Shown here: piece by piece, positions 7,824 to 14,953 of the stretch
Layout: each line of letters begins with the position of its first letter
Numbering within the stretch: the stretch's first letter is position 1
Source: AC-32 sp035518635
Lineage (GTDB): Bacteria > Actinomycetota > Thermoleophilia > Gaiellales > Gaiellaceae
DNA: 64,000 nt
Direction: 5' to 3'
NCBI GenBank assembly: GCA_035518635.1
Contig: DATIXI010000011.1
Coordinates: 1-64,000 of the forward strand
Position numbers and translations under genes: made by a program
The notes under the pieces: model-generated
Database searches by the model: none
The model's input: only the letters and a program-made list of their open reading frames with translations
What the model was told of the DNA's origin: nothing

Positions 7824-8563
7824 GCGTCCGCGGGGCGCGGCTTCCGCATCTCGCGCCAGAGGAGATCGACGTTCGGCAGCAGGAACCCGACCGAGAGCAG
7901 CGGCAGCGCGGGGAGTCCGCCGACCACGAACTGCGTCGCGAGCGCCATTGTGATCCCGATCGAGGCCGTCAGACAGAGCCATGTCCAGAACGGCCGGAGC
8001 TTGAACCGCGCCGCGGCGCCGAGGAAGAGCCCGAAGAAGAGCAGGTCGGGCAGCCCGAGGTTGGCCGCCCCGTTCTGCCCCGGGACGGGGAACGCGAACG
8101 AGAGCGTCGTGAACACGTGCTGCTCGTGGGTGACGATGTGGTGGGTCGGCCCGCGCCAGACCGAGTACGCGTCCACCCACGGTACGAGCAGCGCGACGAG
8201 GACGACCCAGCTCACGTCCTCGAAGAAGTGGAGGAACAACCACGCGATTGCGGTCATCGCCGCGAGCTTGGCGAAGTTCGCGGCACCGACTGCCCCCGCG
8301 TACTGGAGGATGAACCCGAGCGCGAGGAACGCGACCCCGAGCAGGGCGAGCTGCAGCGGCGGCGTTGGCCAGAGCGGTAGCGCGAGGTAGACGAGCCCGA
8401 ACACGGCCGGGATCAGGACGAAGCCGAGGAACGCGATGTCCCACCACACCGAGGGCGCGTACCAGAGCGACTCGTGCACCCCGTAGTAGACGCCGAGTCC
8501 CGCGGCCAGCGCGATGAAGGCCGCGATCCGGGGCGTCGTCAGTACGGCGGAAGCTCGGCCCAC
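7820..8563 (-). CDS. Polytopic membrane protein with presenilin/signal-peptide-peptidase-like motifs
   Basis: A 247-residue protein with about seven to eight hydrophobic segments and a short charged C-terminus. Three motifs fall in the order of presenilin/SPP aspartyl proteases: PWVDAYSVW with Asp131 at the end of one membrane helix, LGLPDLLFFGLFLGAAARF with Asp173 in the next, and LPALPLL (PAL at 218-220) in the last. The classical GxGD is GLPD here, so activity is uncertain. The GTG start at 8563 overlaps the 3' end of the upstream glycosylase gene by 25 bp, which indicates coupling. No ATG is available before the first helix. I would call it a candidate intramembrane protease; an inactive relative or an unrelated membrane protein remains possible. 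Confidence 0.6.
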   Translation of the reverse strand: MGRASAVLTTPRIAAFIALAAGLGVYYGVHESLWYAPSVWWDIAFLGFVLIPAVFGLVYLALPLWPTPPLQLALLGVAFLALGFILQYAGAVGAANFAKLAAMTAIAWLFLHFFEDVSWVVLVALLVPWVDAYSVWRGPTHHIVTHEQHVFTTLSFAFPVPGQNGAANLGLPDLLFFGLFLGAAARFKLRPFWTWLCLTASIGITMALATQFVVGGLPALPLLSVGFLLPNVDLLWREMRKPRPADA

Positions 8564-9123
8564 CAGGGCCCCAGCGTCTTGAACGCGTTCCAGAAGCGGG
8601 TCTTCGCGCGCTGCTCGTCGAGCGAGCCGTCGATGTCGGGGACGTGGAGCGCCTGGATCGTGGGCGTGAAGCGCTGCAGCTCGCCCAGCTCGGGCTCGAC
8701 CGGCTCGGCGAGCGGGAACTCGAGCTCGTTCAGGAAGGTGATCGCCTGCTCGCCCATGACGACGACGAGCTTCGGCTGGACGATGTGCAGCTCCCGCGTG
8801 AGCCAGGGCCGAGCCTCCTCGGGGTCGCCGTCGGCGAACTTGAGGCAATTCGTCCCGTAGACCGCCATCGGGTCGACGCGCAGCCGCTGCAGCGACTTCA
8901 GGATCGCCTGGCCCGCGCGGCCGTAGAACGCGACGCCCTCCTGCACCTCCGAGGGCTGGGGCGAGTGCTTGAGGAGCATGACGTCCGCCAGCGGGTGGCC
9001 TGAGCCGAGCACCGGCACCCGGCCCTCCCCGGCCGCGCGGGCGATCTCGTCCGAGAGCTCGTTGATCTCGGAGATCGCCTTTTGCAGGTACTTGTCGAAG
9101 ATCTCGTCGGTCGTAGAGGACAT
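8539..9123 (-). CDS. Uracil-DNA glycosylase superfamily protein, atypical
   Basis: A 194-residue single-domain protein that aligns by eye with family 4/5 uracil-DNA glycosylases. GVAFYGRAGQAILKSL corresponds to the GRPFVGxAGxLL segment, YGTNCLKF to the YxTNxVKC strand, and VVVMGEQAITFL to the (I/V)xxLGxxA strand. The usual N-terminal CxxC of the Fe-S cluster is absent, only one cysteine remains in the whole protein, and the GExPG motif reads LKHSPQ. It may therefore be a cluster-free or non-catalytic DNA-repair relative. The start is the ATG at 9123; an upstream in-frame TTG/ATG extension of three codons is possible. The membrane gene overlaps its 3' end. Confidence 0.6.
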   Translation of the reverse strand: MSSTTDEIFDKYLQKAISEINELSDEIARAAGEGRVPVLGSGHPLADVMLLKHSPQPSEVQEGVAFYGRAGQAILKSLQRLRVDPMAVYGTNCLKFADGDPEEARPWLTRELHIVQPKLVVVMGEQAITFLNELEFPLAEPVEPELGELQRFTPTIQALHVPDIDGSLDEQRAKTRFWNAFKTLGPWWAELPPY

Positions 9124-9147
9124 CAAAGCCAACGGTCTCGTTCTCGG

Positions 9148-10881
9148 CTAGCGGACTCTTTCCTTGGCCTGGGCCGCCCACTTGAGCGACTGCAGGTAGA
9201 GGAGCGAGCGCGGCCGCCGCAGCACCTGGGCGGTCTGCAGGCTCGCCAGGAACTCCTCCGGCCCGTCGAACCCGCGCAGCCGGAGCGCGCCGGTGCCGAC
9301 GCCCTGGAGCACGTGGGCGTCGGAGCCTGCGCCCATCGTCAGTCCGTACTTGCGCGCGAAGCGGAGCGCCTCGTCGTTGTAGGCCTCGAACAGGAGGCGA
9401 GCGTTGTAGACCTCGAGCACGTCGATCTCGGCGAGGTGCTCATGCAACGTCGCGGGATCCGGGATCGCGTGCAGCCGGTCGAACGGGTGGGGGACGTAGA
9501 CGATCCCGCCCTGGGCGCGGATCGCGGCGATCGTGTCGCCGAAGGACATGCCGCGCGGGATCTCCTCCGAGAGGAAGAGGCCAATCACCTCGCCCTGGCC
9601 GTCGGTCTTCACTTCCTCGCCCGGGATCACGATCAGGTCGCGCCCGCGCGCGAGCTCGGCGGCCTCGAGGGCGCCGCCGAAGACGTTGTGGTCGGTGACC
9701 GCGATCGCGCCGAGCCCTTCGGCCTCGGCGTGGTCGAGCAGGTCCTCGACGGGAATCCCGCAGTCGTGCGACCACGACGTGTGCAGGTGCAGGTCGGCGA
9801 CGATCCAGCCGCGGTTCGGCGGGAGCGTGAACACGGCGAGGTCGGGCCTCCTGCGCGCCGCCAGCTCGCGGTAGAGGCGGTCGAGCTCTTGCGCGAGCGC
9901 GGCGAAGCTCTGGCGCTCGGCGCCGGCGCGCGCCTCCTCCTGGCAACGTGCGCGGTAGTCGGCGTCCTCGGCGAGTCGAAGGATCTCCGCCGCGGCGAGC
10001 TCCGGCTGCTCCCGCACCCTAGGCGGCGAGACGATCGCCGCCCCGGCCGCGGCCGCCTCGAGCGAGAGGCGGTCGAGCCCGTCGAACGCGGGCACGAAGA
10101 CCTCGGCCGCGTCGAGAAGCGGCGCCCGGGCCGCGCCGTCGCGCAGGGTCCGCACGTGGGTGCGCCCGCGAAGCGGGCGCGAGATCGTCGGCCGCCCGGC
10201 GAGCGGCTTCGTCCGCAGCAGGATCAGCTCCCAGTCGTGGAGCTCCTTCAGCGCGCGGGTGACGGCCCGCGTCAGCGCGCGCTCACCGGGGCGCCACTCG
10301 TAGACGACCCGGCGCCGCTTCCGTTTCGGGCGGAAGAGCTCGGTGTCGACTCCAGGGCCGAGGACGCGGTAGGCCCCGGGGAGTCGCGCCGCGGCGGCCT
10401 CGGCGGTCTCCTCCGAGGTGGCGATCAGCGCGTCGATCCGCCCGAGCAGCCGCTCGCGCTGCGCCCGGCCGGGTGGGTACCCGAGCCGCTCCTGCGAGAA
10501 GAACGTCGCCACCGCGAGCGCATGGGCGTCGCGGAGCGCCAGGTACGAGAGGCTCGGCAGCCCGGGCTCGAAGCCGTGGACGACGTCGTAGCCCCCTTTG
10601 TCGAGCGCGAGAGAGAGGTTCGCCCGCACGCCGACCGGCACCCCGATCCGGCTCCGCCGCGAGACGGGGACGGCCGGCCCGAGCGCGATCACCTCGGCGT
10701 CCGCGCCGTCGAGCAGCGCGCGTCGGCCGGCGAGCAGGTCCGCTGCCCGCGTGGACGGCGCGAGCACGGTGACGGAGTGCCCGAGCTTCCTCAGCTCCGC
10801 GGCAATCCCCGCCACGTGCTCGTTGACGTCGTGGGGGCGCGACCAGGCGAACGGCGTGACCAGGCAGACGCGGAGGCCCAT
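9148..10881 (-). CDS. Glycosyltransferase family 4 - PHP phosphoesterase fusion protein
   Basis: A 577-residue two-domain protein. The N-terminal part (about 1-350) is a GT-B glycosyltransferase 4 type: a VCLVTPF strand, a DVVHGFEP segment, GPGVDTELF at the domain hinge, and an E-x7-E-like acceptor region around LSLEAAAAGA. After a short linker, residues about 360-577 form a complete PHP metal-hydrolase domain: DLHLHTSWSHD, AVTDHNVFGG, PGEEVKT, PHPFDRLH and GAGSDAHV. A sugar transfer coupled to phosphoester hydrolysis is possible. The gene is preceded by TAGACT at 8 nt and lies downstream of inositol-phosphate synthase, so an inositol (phospho)glycoside product is an attractive guess only. 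Confidence 0.8.
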   Translation of the reverse strand: MGLRVCLVTPFAWSRPHDVNEHVAGIAAELRKLGHSVTVLAPSTRAADLLAGRRALLDGADAEVIALGPAVPVSRRSRIGVPVGVRANLSLALDKGGYDVVHGFEPGLPSLSYLALRDAHALAVATFFSQERLGYPPGRAQRERLLGRIDALIATSEETAEAAAARLPGAYRVLGPGVDTELFRPKRKRRRVVYEWRPGERALTRAVTRALKELHDWELILLRTKPLAGRPTISRPLRGRTHVRTLRDGAARAPLLDAAEVFVPAFDGLDRLSLEAAAAGAAIVSPPRVREQPELAAAEILRLAEDADYRARCQEEARAGAERQSFAALAQELDRLYRELAARRRPDLAVFTLPPNRGWIVADLHLHTSWSHDCGIPVEDLLDHAEAEGLGAIAVTDHNVFGGALEAAELARGRDLIVIPGEEVKTDGQGEVIGLFLSEEIPRGMSFGDTIAAIRAQGGIVYVPHPFDRLHAIPDPATLHEHLAEIDVLEVYNARLLFEAYNDEALRFARKYGLTMGAGSDAHVLQGVGTGALRLRGFDGPEEFLASLQTAQVLRRPRSLLYLQSLKWAAQAKERVR

Positions 10882-10889
10882 CGGCCCCG

Positions 10890-10895
10890 AGTCTA
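10890..10895 (-). promoter_or_regulatory. -10 box TAGACT before the glycosyltransferase-PHP gene
   Basis: TAGACT on the minus strand lies 8 nt before the ATG at 10881. It sits just downstream of the twin hairpins that end the inositol-phosphate-synthase gene. Confidence 0.5.
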
Positions 10896-10915
10896 GCCCC
10901 CTCGAAGGTGTGGAC

Positions 10916-10969
10916 GGCCGCGCCGGCAGAGCCGGCGCGGCCTCCCTGGTCGGCGTCGCAGGCGACGCC
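10916..10969 (-). terminator. Two tandem perfect hairpins downstream of the inositol-phosphate synthase gene
   Basis: The first hairpin (10916-10942) has a perfect 12-bp stem and a 3-nt loop; the second (10952-10969) has an 8-bp stem and a 2-nt loop. Both are GC-only or nearly so, with no U-tract. They may be a terminator suited to a high-GC genome or a small dispersed repeat unit. Confidence 0.55.
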
Positions 10970-10974
10970 TCTGG

Positions 10975-12426
10975 CTAGGCCTTCGCGGCCGTGGCCTCCT
11001 TCACCGGCTTGCGCGCGTGCTTGCGGATGAAGTCCTCCGTCATGTCGCGCGCCTCCTCGTCGTGGTACTGCTTCGGCGGCGACTTCATCAGGTAGGCGCT
11101 CGGCCCGCCGAGGGCGCCGGAGACACCGTTGTTCAGCGCGAGCTTCGCCAGCCGCACGGCGTCGATCACGACCCCGGCCGAGTTGGGCGAGTCCCAGACC
11201 TCGATCTTGAGCTCGGCGTTGAGCGGCACGTCGCCGAACGCCGTCCCCTCGAGCCGGATGTACGCCCACTTGCGGTCCTCGAGCCACGGCACATAGTCGG
11301 ACGGGCCGACGTGGATGTTCTTCGGCTCGAGCTCGTACGGGAGCGTCGACTGGATCGAGTAGGTCTTCGAGATCTTCTTCGACTCGAGGCGCTCCCGCTC
11401 GAGCATGTTCAAGAAGTCGGCGTTGCCGCCGAAGTTGAGCTGGAAGGTCCGATCGACGCGCACGCCGCGGTCGCGGAAGATGCTCGTCAGGACGCGATGG
11501 GTGATCGTGGCGCCGACCTGCGACTTGATGTCGTCGCCGATGATCGGCAGGCCCTGCTCCTCGAAGCGGCGTTGCCAGTAGCTCTCGCGCCCGATGAAGA
11601 TCGGCATGCAGTTCACCATCGCGCAGCCGGCGTTGAGAATCTGCTCGGTGTACCACTTGGTCGCCTCCTCGGAGCCGACCGGGAGGTAGTTGATGACGAC
11701 GTCCGTGCCGGTCTCCTTGAGGATCCCGACGACGTCGTCGGTCTCGCCGGGGGCCTTGGTCACGACCTCCGAGAGGTACTTGCCGATCCCGTCGTGGGTC
11801 ATGCCGCGCGAGACGGTGATGCCCGTCTTGGGCACCTCCGCGAACTTGATCGTGTTGTTCGGGTGTGCCCAGATCGCGTCGGCGAGATCCTTGCCGACCT
11901 TGTCGCTCGTGACGTCGAAGGCGGCCGTGAACTCGACGTCGCGGACGTGGTAGCCGCCGAGATCCACGTGCATCAGGCCGGGGACGAACTCGGTGGGGTC
12001 GGCGTCCTTGTAGTACTCGACGCCCTGCACGAGCGAGCAGGCGCAGTTGCCGACGCCGATGATCGCGACGCGGACCTTGTCGCCCGAGCGTCGCACCTTT
12101 CCATTGGTGGTGGCCATTGGTTCCTTTCCGAGCCGCTCGGCGAGGGTGTCGACGATCAGCTCGTTGAGTTTGCGCTTTCGCTGTGCCGCGCGCGCGGCGA
12201 GCGTGTCCTTCAGCTCGGCCGGCATGCGCAGGAGCACCGCGCCGCTGCCGCCCGGCTCCTTGCCCGGTCGGCCGCTCGGCTCGAACGGGACCGCGAAGCG
12301 GGACGCGAGGATGCCGACGGCTACGTCGTTCAGGCTGCGGCCGGAGCGGCGGACCTCCTCGGCGAGGTCTCGCTTGAGGTCGGTGGGCATCCGGACGAGG
12401 ACGGTCTTGCGCGTGGGTGCTAGCAC
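10975..12426 (-). CDS. ino1: Inositol-3-phosphate synthase with two N-terminal ribbon-helix-helix domains
   Basis: A 483-residue fusion. Residues about 104-483 are a full actinobacterial-type myo-inositol-1-phosphate synthase, which converts glucose-6-phosphate to inositol-3-phosphate with NAD. It shows the Rossmann VAIIGVGNCA, the GDDIKSQVGAT segment, LNFGGNADFLNM, and the C-terminal catalytic LDG-like region. Ahead of it are two Arc/CopG-like ribbon-helix-helix units, VLVRMPTDLKRDL...SLNDV (about 8-45) and VLLRMPAELKDTL...LNELI (about 60-97). There is no stop codon between the parts; an internal ATG at 12117 could yield the enzyme alone. The GTG at 12426 lies in a perfect 9-bp inverted repeat just after a TATAGT box, so the protein may repress its own gene. 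It is followed by twin hairpins. Confidence 0.8.
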   Translation of the reverse strand: MLAPTRKTVLVRMPTDLKRDLAEEVRRSGRSLNDVAVGILASRFAVPFEPSGRPGKEPGGSGAVLLRMPAELKDTLAARAAQRKRKLNELIVDTLAERLGKEPMATTNGKVRRSGDKVRVAIIGVGNCACSLVQGVEYYKDADPTEFVPGLMHVDLGGYHVRDVEFTAAFDVTSDKVGKDLADAIWAHPNNTIKFAEVPKTGITVSRGMTHDGIGKYLSEVVTKAPGETDDVVGILKETGTDVVINYLPVGSEEATKWYTEQILNAGCAMVNCMPIFIGRESYWQRRFEEQGLPIIGDDIKSQVGATITHRVLTSIFRDRGVRVDRTFQLNFGGNADFLNMLERERLESKKISKTYSIQSTLPYELEPKNIHVGPSDYVPWLEDRKWAYIRLEGTAFGDVPLNAELKIEVWDSPNSAGVVIDAVRLAKLALNNGVSGALGGPSAYLMKSPPKQYHDEEARDMTEDFIRKHARKPVKEATAAKA

Positions 12427-12445
12427 AGAAGTGCTAGCAACTATA
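12418..12445 (-). promoter_or_regulatory. Promoter and inverted-repeat operator of the RHH-inositol-phosphate synthase gene
   Basis: A TATAGT -10 box (minus strand, 12440-12445) is followed at once by TGCTAGCAC, four bases, and GTGCTAGCA. This perfect 9-bp inverted repeat (12418-12439) covers the transcription start and the GTG start codon. A protein bound here would block initiation. The ribbon-helix-helix domains encoded by the gene itself are the obvious candidate. Confidence 0.65.
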
Positions 12446-12455
12446 GCGCGTCGCC

Positions 12456-13091
12456 CTACGGATTGGGGTGGCGAAGTTGGGAGCGGACGCTGGCGATCCG
12501 CTGGAGCACCGTGAACCAGGCCGTTGCGGCGAGGACGTAGATCACCCACTGCAGCCCGATCCAGGGCGCGAGCACCAGCCCTGCCGTGATCAGGACGACG
12601 CGCTCGGCGCGGCTGCCGAGGCCGACGTCGCCGCGAAGCCCGAGCAACTCGGCCTTCGCCCGTGCGTACGAGACGAGGAAGGATCCGCCGATGGCTGCGA
12701 TCGTGAACGCGACCGCGATCAGGTTCCCCTCGTCCGCGAGCACGAGCGCGATCGCGGTCAGCACGAAGCCCTCGCTCACGCGGTCGGAGATGGAGTCGAG
12801 AAAGGCGCCGAAGGGCGTCGCCTTGTCGCTCCGGCGGGCGAGCGCGCCGTCGAGGATGTCGAGCACCGAGCCGACGACGAACACGATCGCCGCGACCCAG
12901 TAGAGGAGCCATGCGTTGTCGCCCGTTCCCGCGAACCAGACGAGCACCGCGCTGATCGCGCAGAGAGTGACTCCCGCCGCCGTCAACGCATTCGGGCTCA
13001 CGCGCGTGCGCGCGAGCCCGGCGATCCAGCGCGAGGCGAGACGGCGTGTCCCGTCCGTGTACCCCTGCTTGACCGAGGCGAGCCCACCCAT
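12456..13091 (-). CDS. CDP-alcohol phosphatidyltransferase, probably phosphatidylinositol-phosphate synthase
   Basis: A 211-residue integral membrane enzyme with about six hydrophobic segments. The complete family signature reads D78-xx-DG-xx-AR-x8-G-x3-D99-x3-D103 (DILDGALAR...GAFLDSISD). Family members join CDP-diacylglycerol to an alcohol. The gene directly upstream of an inositol-3-phosphate synthase points to inositol phosphate as acceptor, as in actinobacterial PIP synthases, but phosphatidylglycerophosphate synthase cannot be ruled out. I start it at the ATG at 13091 because TAGCGT lies 7 nt upstream; a GTG three codons earlier would overlap that box. Its stop is 29 bp before the next promoter. 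Confidence 0.85.
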   Translation of the reverse strand: MGGLASVKQGYTDGTRRLASRWIAGLARTRVSPNALTAAGVTLCAISAVLVWFAGTGDNAWLLYWVAAIVFVVGSVLDILDGALARRSDKATPFGAFLDSISDRVSEGFVLTAIALVLADEGNLIAVAFTIAAIGGSFLVSYARAKAELLGLRGDVGLGSRAERVVLITAGLVLAPWIGLQWVIYVLAATAWFTVLQRIASVRSQLRHPNP

Positions 13092-13098
13092 GCGGGTC

Positions 13099-13104
13099 AC
13101 GCTA
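13099..13104 (-). promoter_or_regulatory. -10 box TAGCGT before the CDP-alcohol phosphatidyltransferase gene
   Basis: TAGCGT on the minus strand is 7 nt before the ATG at 13091, and this decides the start over the GTG at 13100. Confidence 0.5.
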
Positions 13105-13121
13105 ACAGCGCCAAGAGCGAG

Positions 13122-13895
13122 TCAGGCAGTTGTTTGTGTCTGGAGGCCGCCGTCTCTGAGCCTGCGCTGCTTCAGGGCGGGCCGTCCGTACACGACCGCG
13201 ATCGCGACGAGCGCGACGAAGATGCCGGCCGCGCAGTCGAGCCAGAAGTGGTTCCCGGTCGCCATCACGCTGAACCAGACCCACCCCGGCCAGAGCAGCC
13301 ACAGCACCTTGGCCACGGGGTTCCGGCAGACCGACGAGAGGACGAGCCCGACGATCAGCGCGTCGGCCGAGTGGAGGCTCGGCATCGCTGCGTACGGGTT
13401 CGAGACGATCTCGACGAGGCCGCTGCCGTGGTTGAGCCCCGCGTAGTTGGCGAGCGTGTCGGCGAAGCCGAGGTCGGGGAACATCCGCGGCGGCGCCGTC
13501 GGCAGGAGTACGTAGCCGATCAGCCCGATCCCGTTCGCCAGCAGGATCGTGTTGCGGAAGCGGATGAACGCGTCGTTTCGGCGCAGGTAGACCCAGAGCA
13601 GAGCCAGGCCGACGACCGTGAACTCGGAGTTCCAGTAGGTCCAGGACGCGGCCGTCGCCAGGAACTGGGACCCGTCCACCGCGCGCTGGAGCGTCAGCTC
13701 GATCAGCGCGTTCGCGTGGCGCTCGAAGTGGATCACCTGGAGCCCGTTCTCGAACGCCCGCGGAGGGTTGCGGTCGGCCAGGCCGCGGGCGATCTGGTAC
13801 GCGGCGAGGAAGCCGAACCAGATCGCAACCTGGCGGCCCAGGTCGGCCCAGCCTCTCGGCAGGACCCGGCGACCGGCTGCGACGAACGAGCTCAC
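13122..13895 (-). CDS. PAP2-superfamily (Aur1/Ipt1-like) membrane phosphotransferase or phosphatase
   Basis: A 257-residue membrane protein with five to six helices. The PAP2 catalytic elements are PSLHSADA (about 170) and GNHFWLDCAAG (about 215), with the conserved PPR..P loop (TAPPRMFPD) typical of the inositol-phosphorylceramide-synthase-like branch. Such enzymes hydrolyse or transfer phosphoryl head groups at the membrane surface. It sits directly upstream of the CDP-alcohol phosphotransferase, so a role in inositol lipid remodelling is reasonable but unproven. The GTG start at 13895 has a TAGAAT box 12 nt upstream. The key histidines and aspartate are intact. Confidence 0.82.
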   Translation of the reverse strand: MSSFVAAGRRVLPRGWADLGRQVAIWFGFLAAYQIARGLADRNPPRAFENGLQVIHFERHANALIELTLQRAVDGSQFLATAASWTYWNSEFTVVGLALLWVYLRRNDAFIRFRNTILLANGIGLIGYVLLPTAPPRMFPDLGFADTLANYAGLNHGSGLVEIVSNPYAAMPSLHSADALIVGLVLSSVCRNPVAKVLWLLWPGWVWFSVMATGNHFWLDCAAGIFVALVAIAVVYGRPALKQRRLRDGGLQTQTTA

Positions 13896-13907
13896 GGGAA
13901 CCCGGAA

Positions 13908-13913
13908 ATTCTA
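13908..13913 (-). promoter_or_regulatory. -10 box TAGAAT before the PAP2 gene
   Basis: TAGAAT on the minus strand lies 12 nt before the GTG at 13895, leaving room for only a very short leader. Confidence 0.45.
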
Positions 13914-13950
13914 ACGGCCGAGTCCGCCGTAACCTTCCTGGTGCCGCTTC

Positions 13951-14940
13951 CTAGCCGCCTATCTGGCTCATGGAGCGCGACGCCCGCACGAAGCCGGGCT
14001 CGTTGATGCGGTGCTTCAGCTCCTTGTGCCGGACCGCGAAGCGAAGCAGGGCCTCGAGCTCGCCGTCGGAGGCTCCCTCGCGCAGCGGCGTCTTCAGGTC
14101 CCACTCGCGCCGTGAGAAGAGGCACGTCCTGAGCTGGCCGTCGGCGGTGAGTCGAATCCGGTCGCAACTCGAGCAGAACGGCTCCGAGACCGGGTTGACG
14201 AAGCCGATCTCCCCCTTGCCGTCCGCGAACCGGAACCTGCGGGCAGTAGATGAGGCCTTGGCCGGGATCTCGACGAGCGGCCAGCGCTCCTCGATCAGCG
14301 CCCGGATCTCGGCCCCGCTGAGCACGTCGTCCTCGCGCCAGGACTCGTCCGCGTCGAGGGGCATAAACTCGATGAAGCGCACGACGTAGGGCTTGCGGCG
14401 CGCGAGCTCGGCCAGCGCGGGCACCTCGACCTCGGTGAAGCCGCGCATCGCGACGCAGTTGACCTTGATCGGCCGCAGCTCCGGGTAGCGCTCGGCCTCC
14501 TCGAGCCCGGCCAGCACGCGATCGAGCGCGTCGCGCCGCGTGATCTCCGCGAAGCGGACGTGCGAGAGCGAGTCGAGCGAGACGTTGAGCCGCTGCAGCC
14601 CGGCGTCGACGAGCGGCTTCGCGAGCCGGTCGAGCAGGACGCCGTTCGTCGTCAGGGAGAGGTCGTTCACGCCTTCGACATCGGAGAGCAGCTCGACCAG
14701 GACGGGCAGGTCTCGCCGGACGAGCGGCTCCCCGCCGGTCAGCCGCACCTCCTCGACTCCCATCGCCGCGAGCAGGCCTACGAGGCGGGCCACCTCCTCG
14801 AAGCTCAGCAGCTCCTCGCGCTCGAGCCACTCGAGCCCCTCGGCGGGCATGCAGTAGCGGCAGCGGAAGTTGCACCGGTCGGTGACGGAGACCCGCAGGC
14901 TCTTGATCTCCCGCCCCCAGGAATCGACCAGCGGCTCCAT
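13951..14940 (-). CDS. moaA: GTP 3',8-cyclase, molybdenum cofactor biosynthesis protein A
   Basis: A 329-residue radical-SAM enzyme that converts GTP to the first cyclic intermediate of molybdenum cofactor synthesis. The N-terminal cluster motif CNFRCRYC supplies C23, C27 and C30, the SAM-site TGGEPL follows, and the C-terminal second cluster is in FCSSCDRIRL plus a later cysteine (TCLF). The protein ends in GG, as needed for MoaA catalysis. The ATG at 14940 is chosen over an upstream ATG because TAGGCT stands 7 nt before it and overlaps the stop of the preceding gene. No other cofactor gene is nearby, so it may act with loci elsewhere. Confidence 0.95.
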   Translation of the reverse strand: MEPLVDSWGREIKSLRVSVTDRCNFRCRYCMPAEGLEWLEREELLSFEEVARLVGLLAAMGVEEVRLTGGEPLVRRDLPVLVELLSDVEGVNDLSLTTNGVLLDRLAKPLVDAGLQRLNVSLDSLSHVRFAEITRRDALDRVLAGLEEAERYPELRPIKVNCVAMRGFTEVEVPALAELARRKPYVVRFIEFMPLDADESWREDDVLSGAEIRALIEERWPLVEIPAKASSTARRFRFADGKGEIGFVNPVSEPFCSSCDRIRLTADGQLRTCLFSRREWDLKTPLREGASDGELEALLRFAVRHKELKHRINEPGFVRASRSMSQIGG

Positions 14941-14947
14941 GCCTGCA

Positions 14948-14953
14948 AGCCTA
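14948..14953 (-). promoter_or_regulatory. -10 box TAGGCT before moaA
   Basis: TAGGCT on the minus strand is 7 nt before the ATG at 14940, and its TAG is also the stop codon of the upstream ATP-grasp gene. moaA may have its own leaderless promoter inside the operon. Confidence 0.4.
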
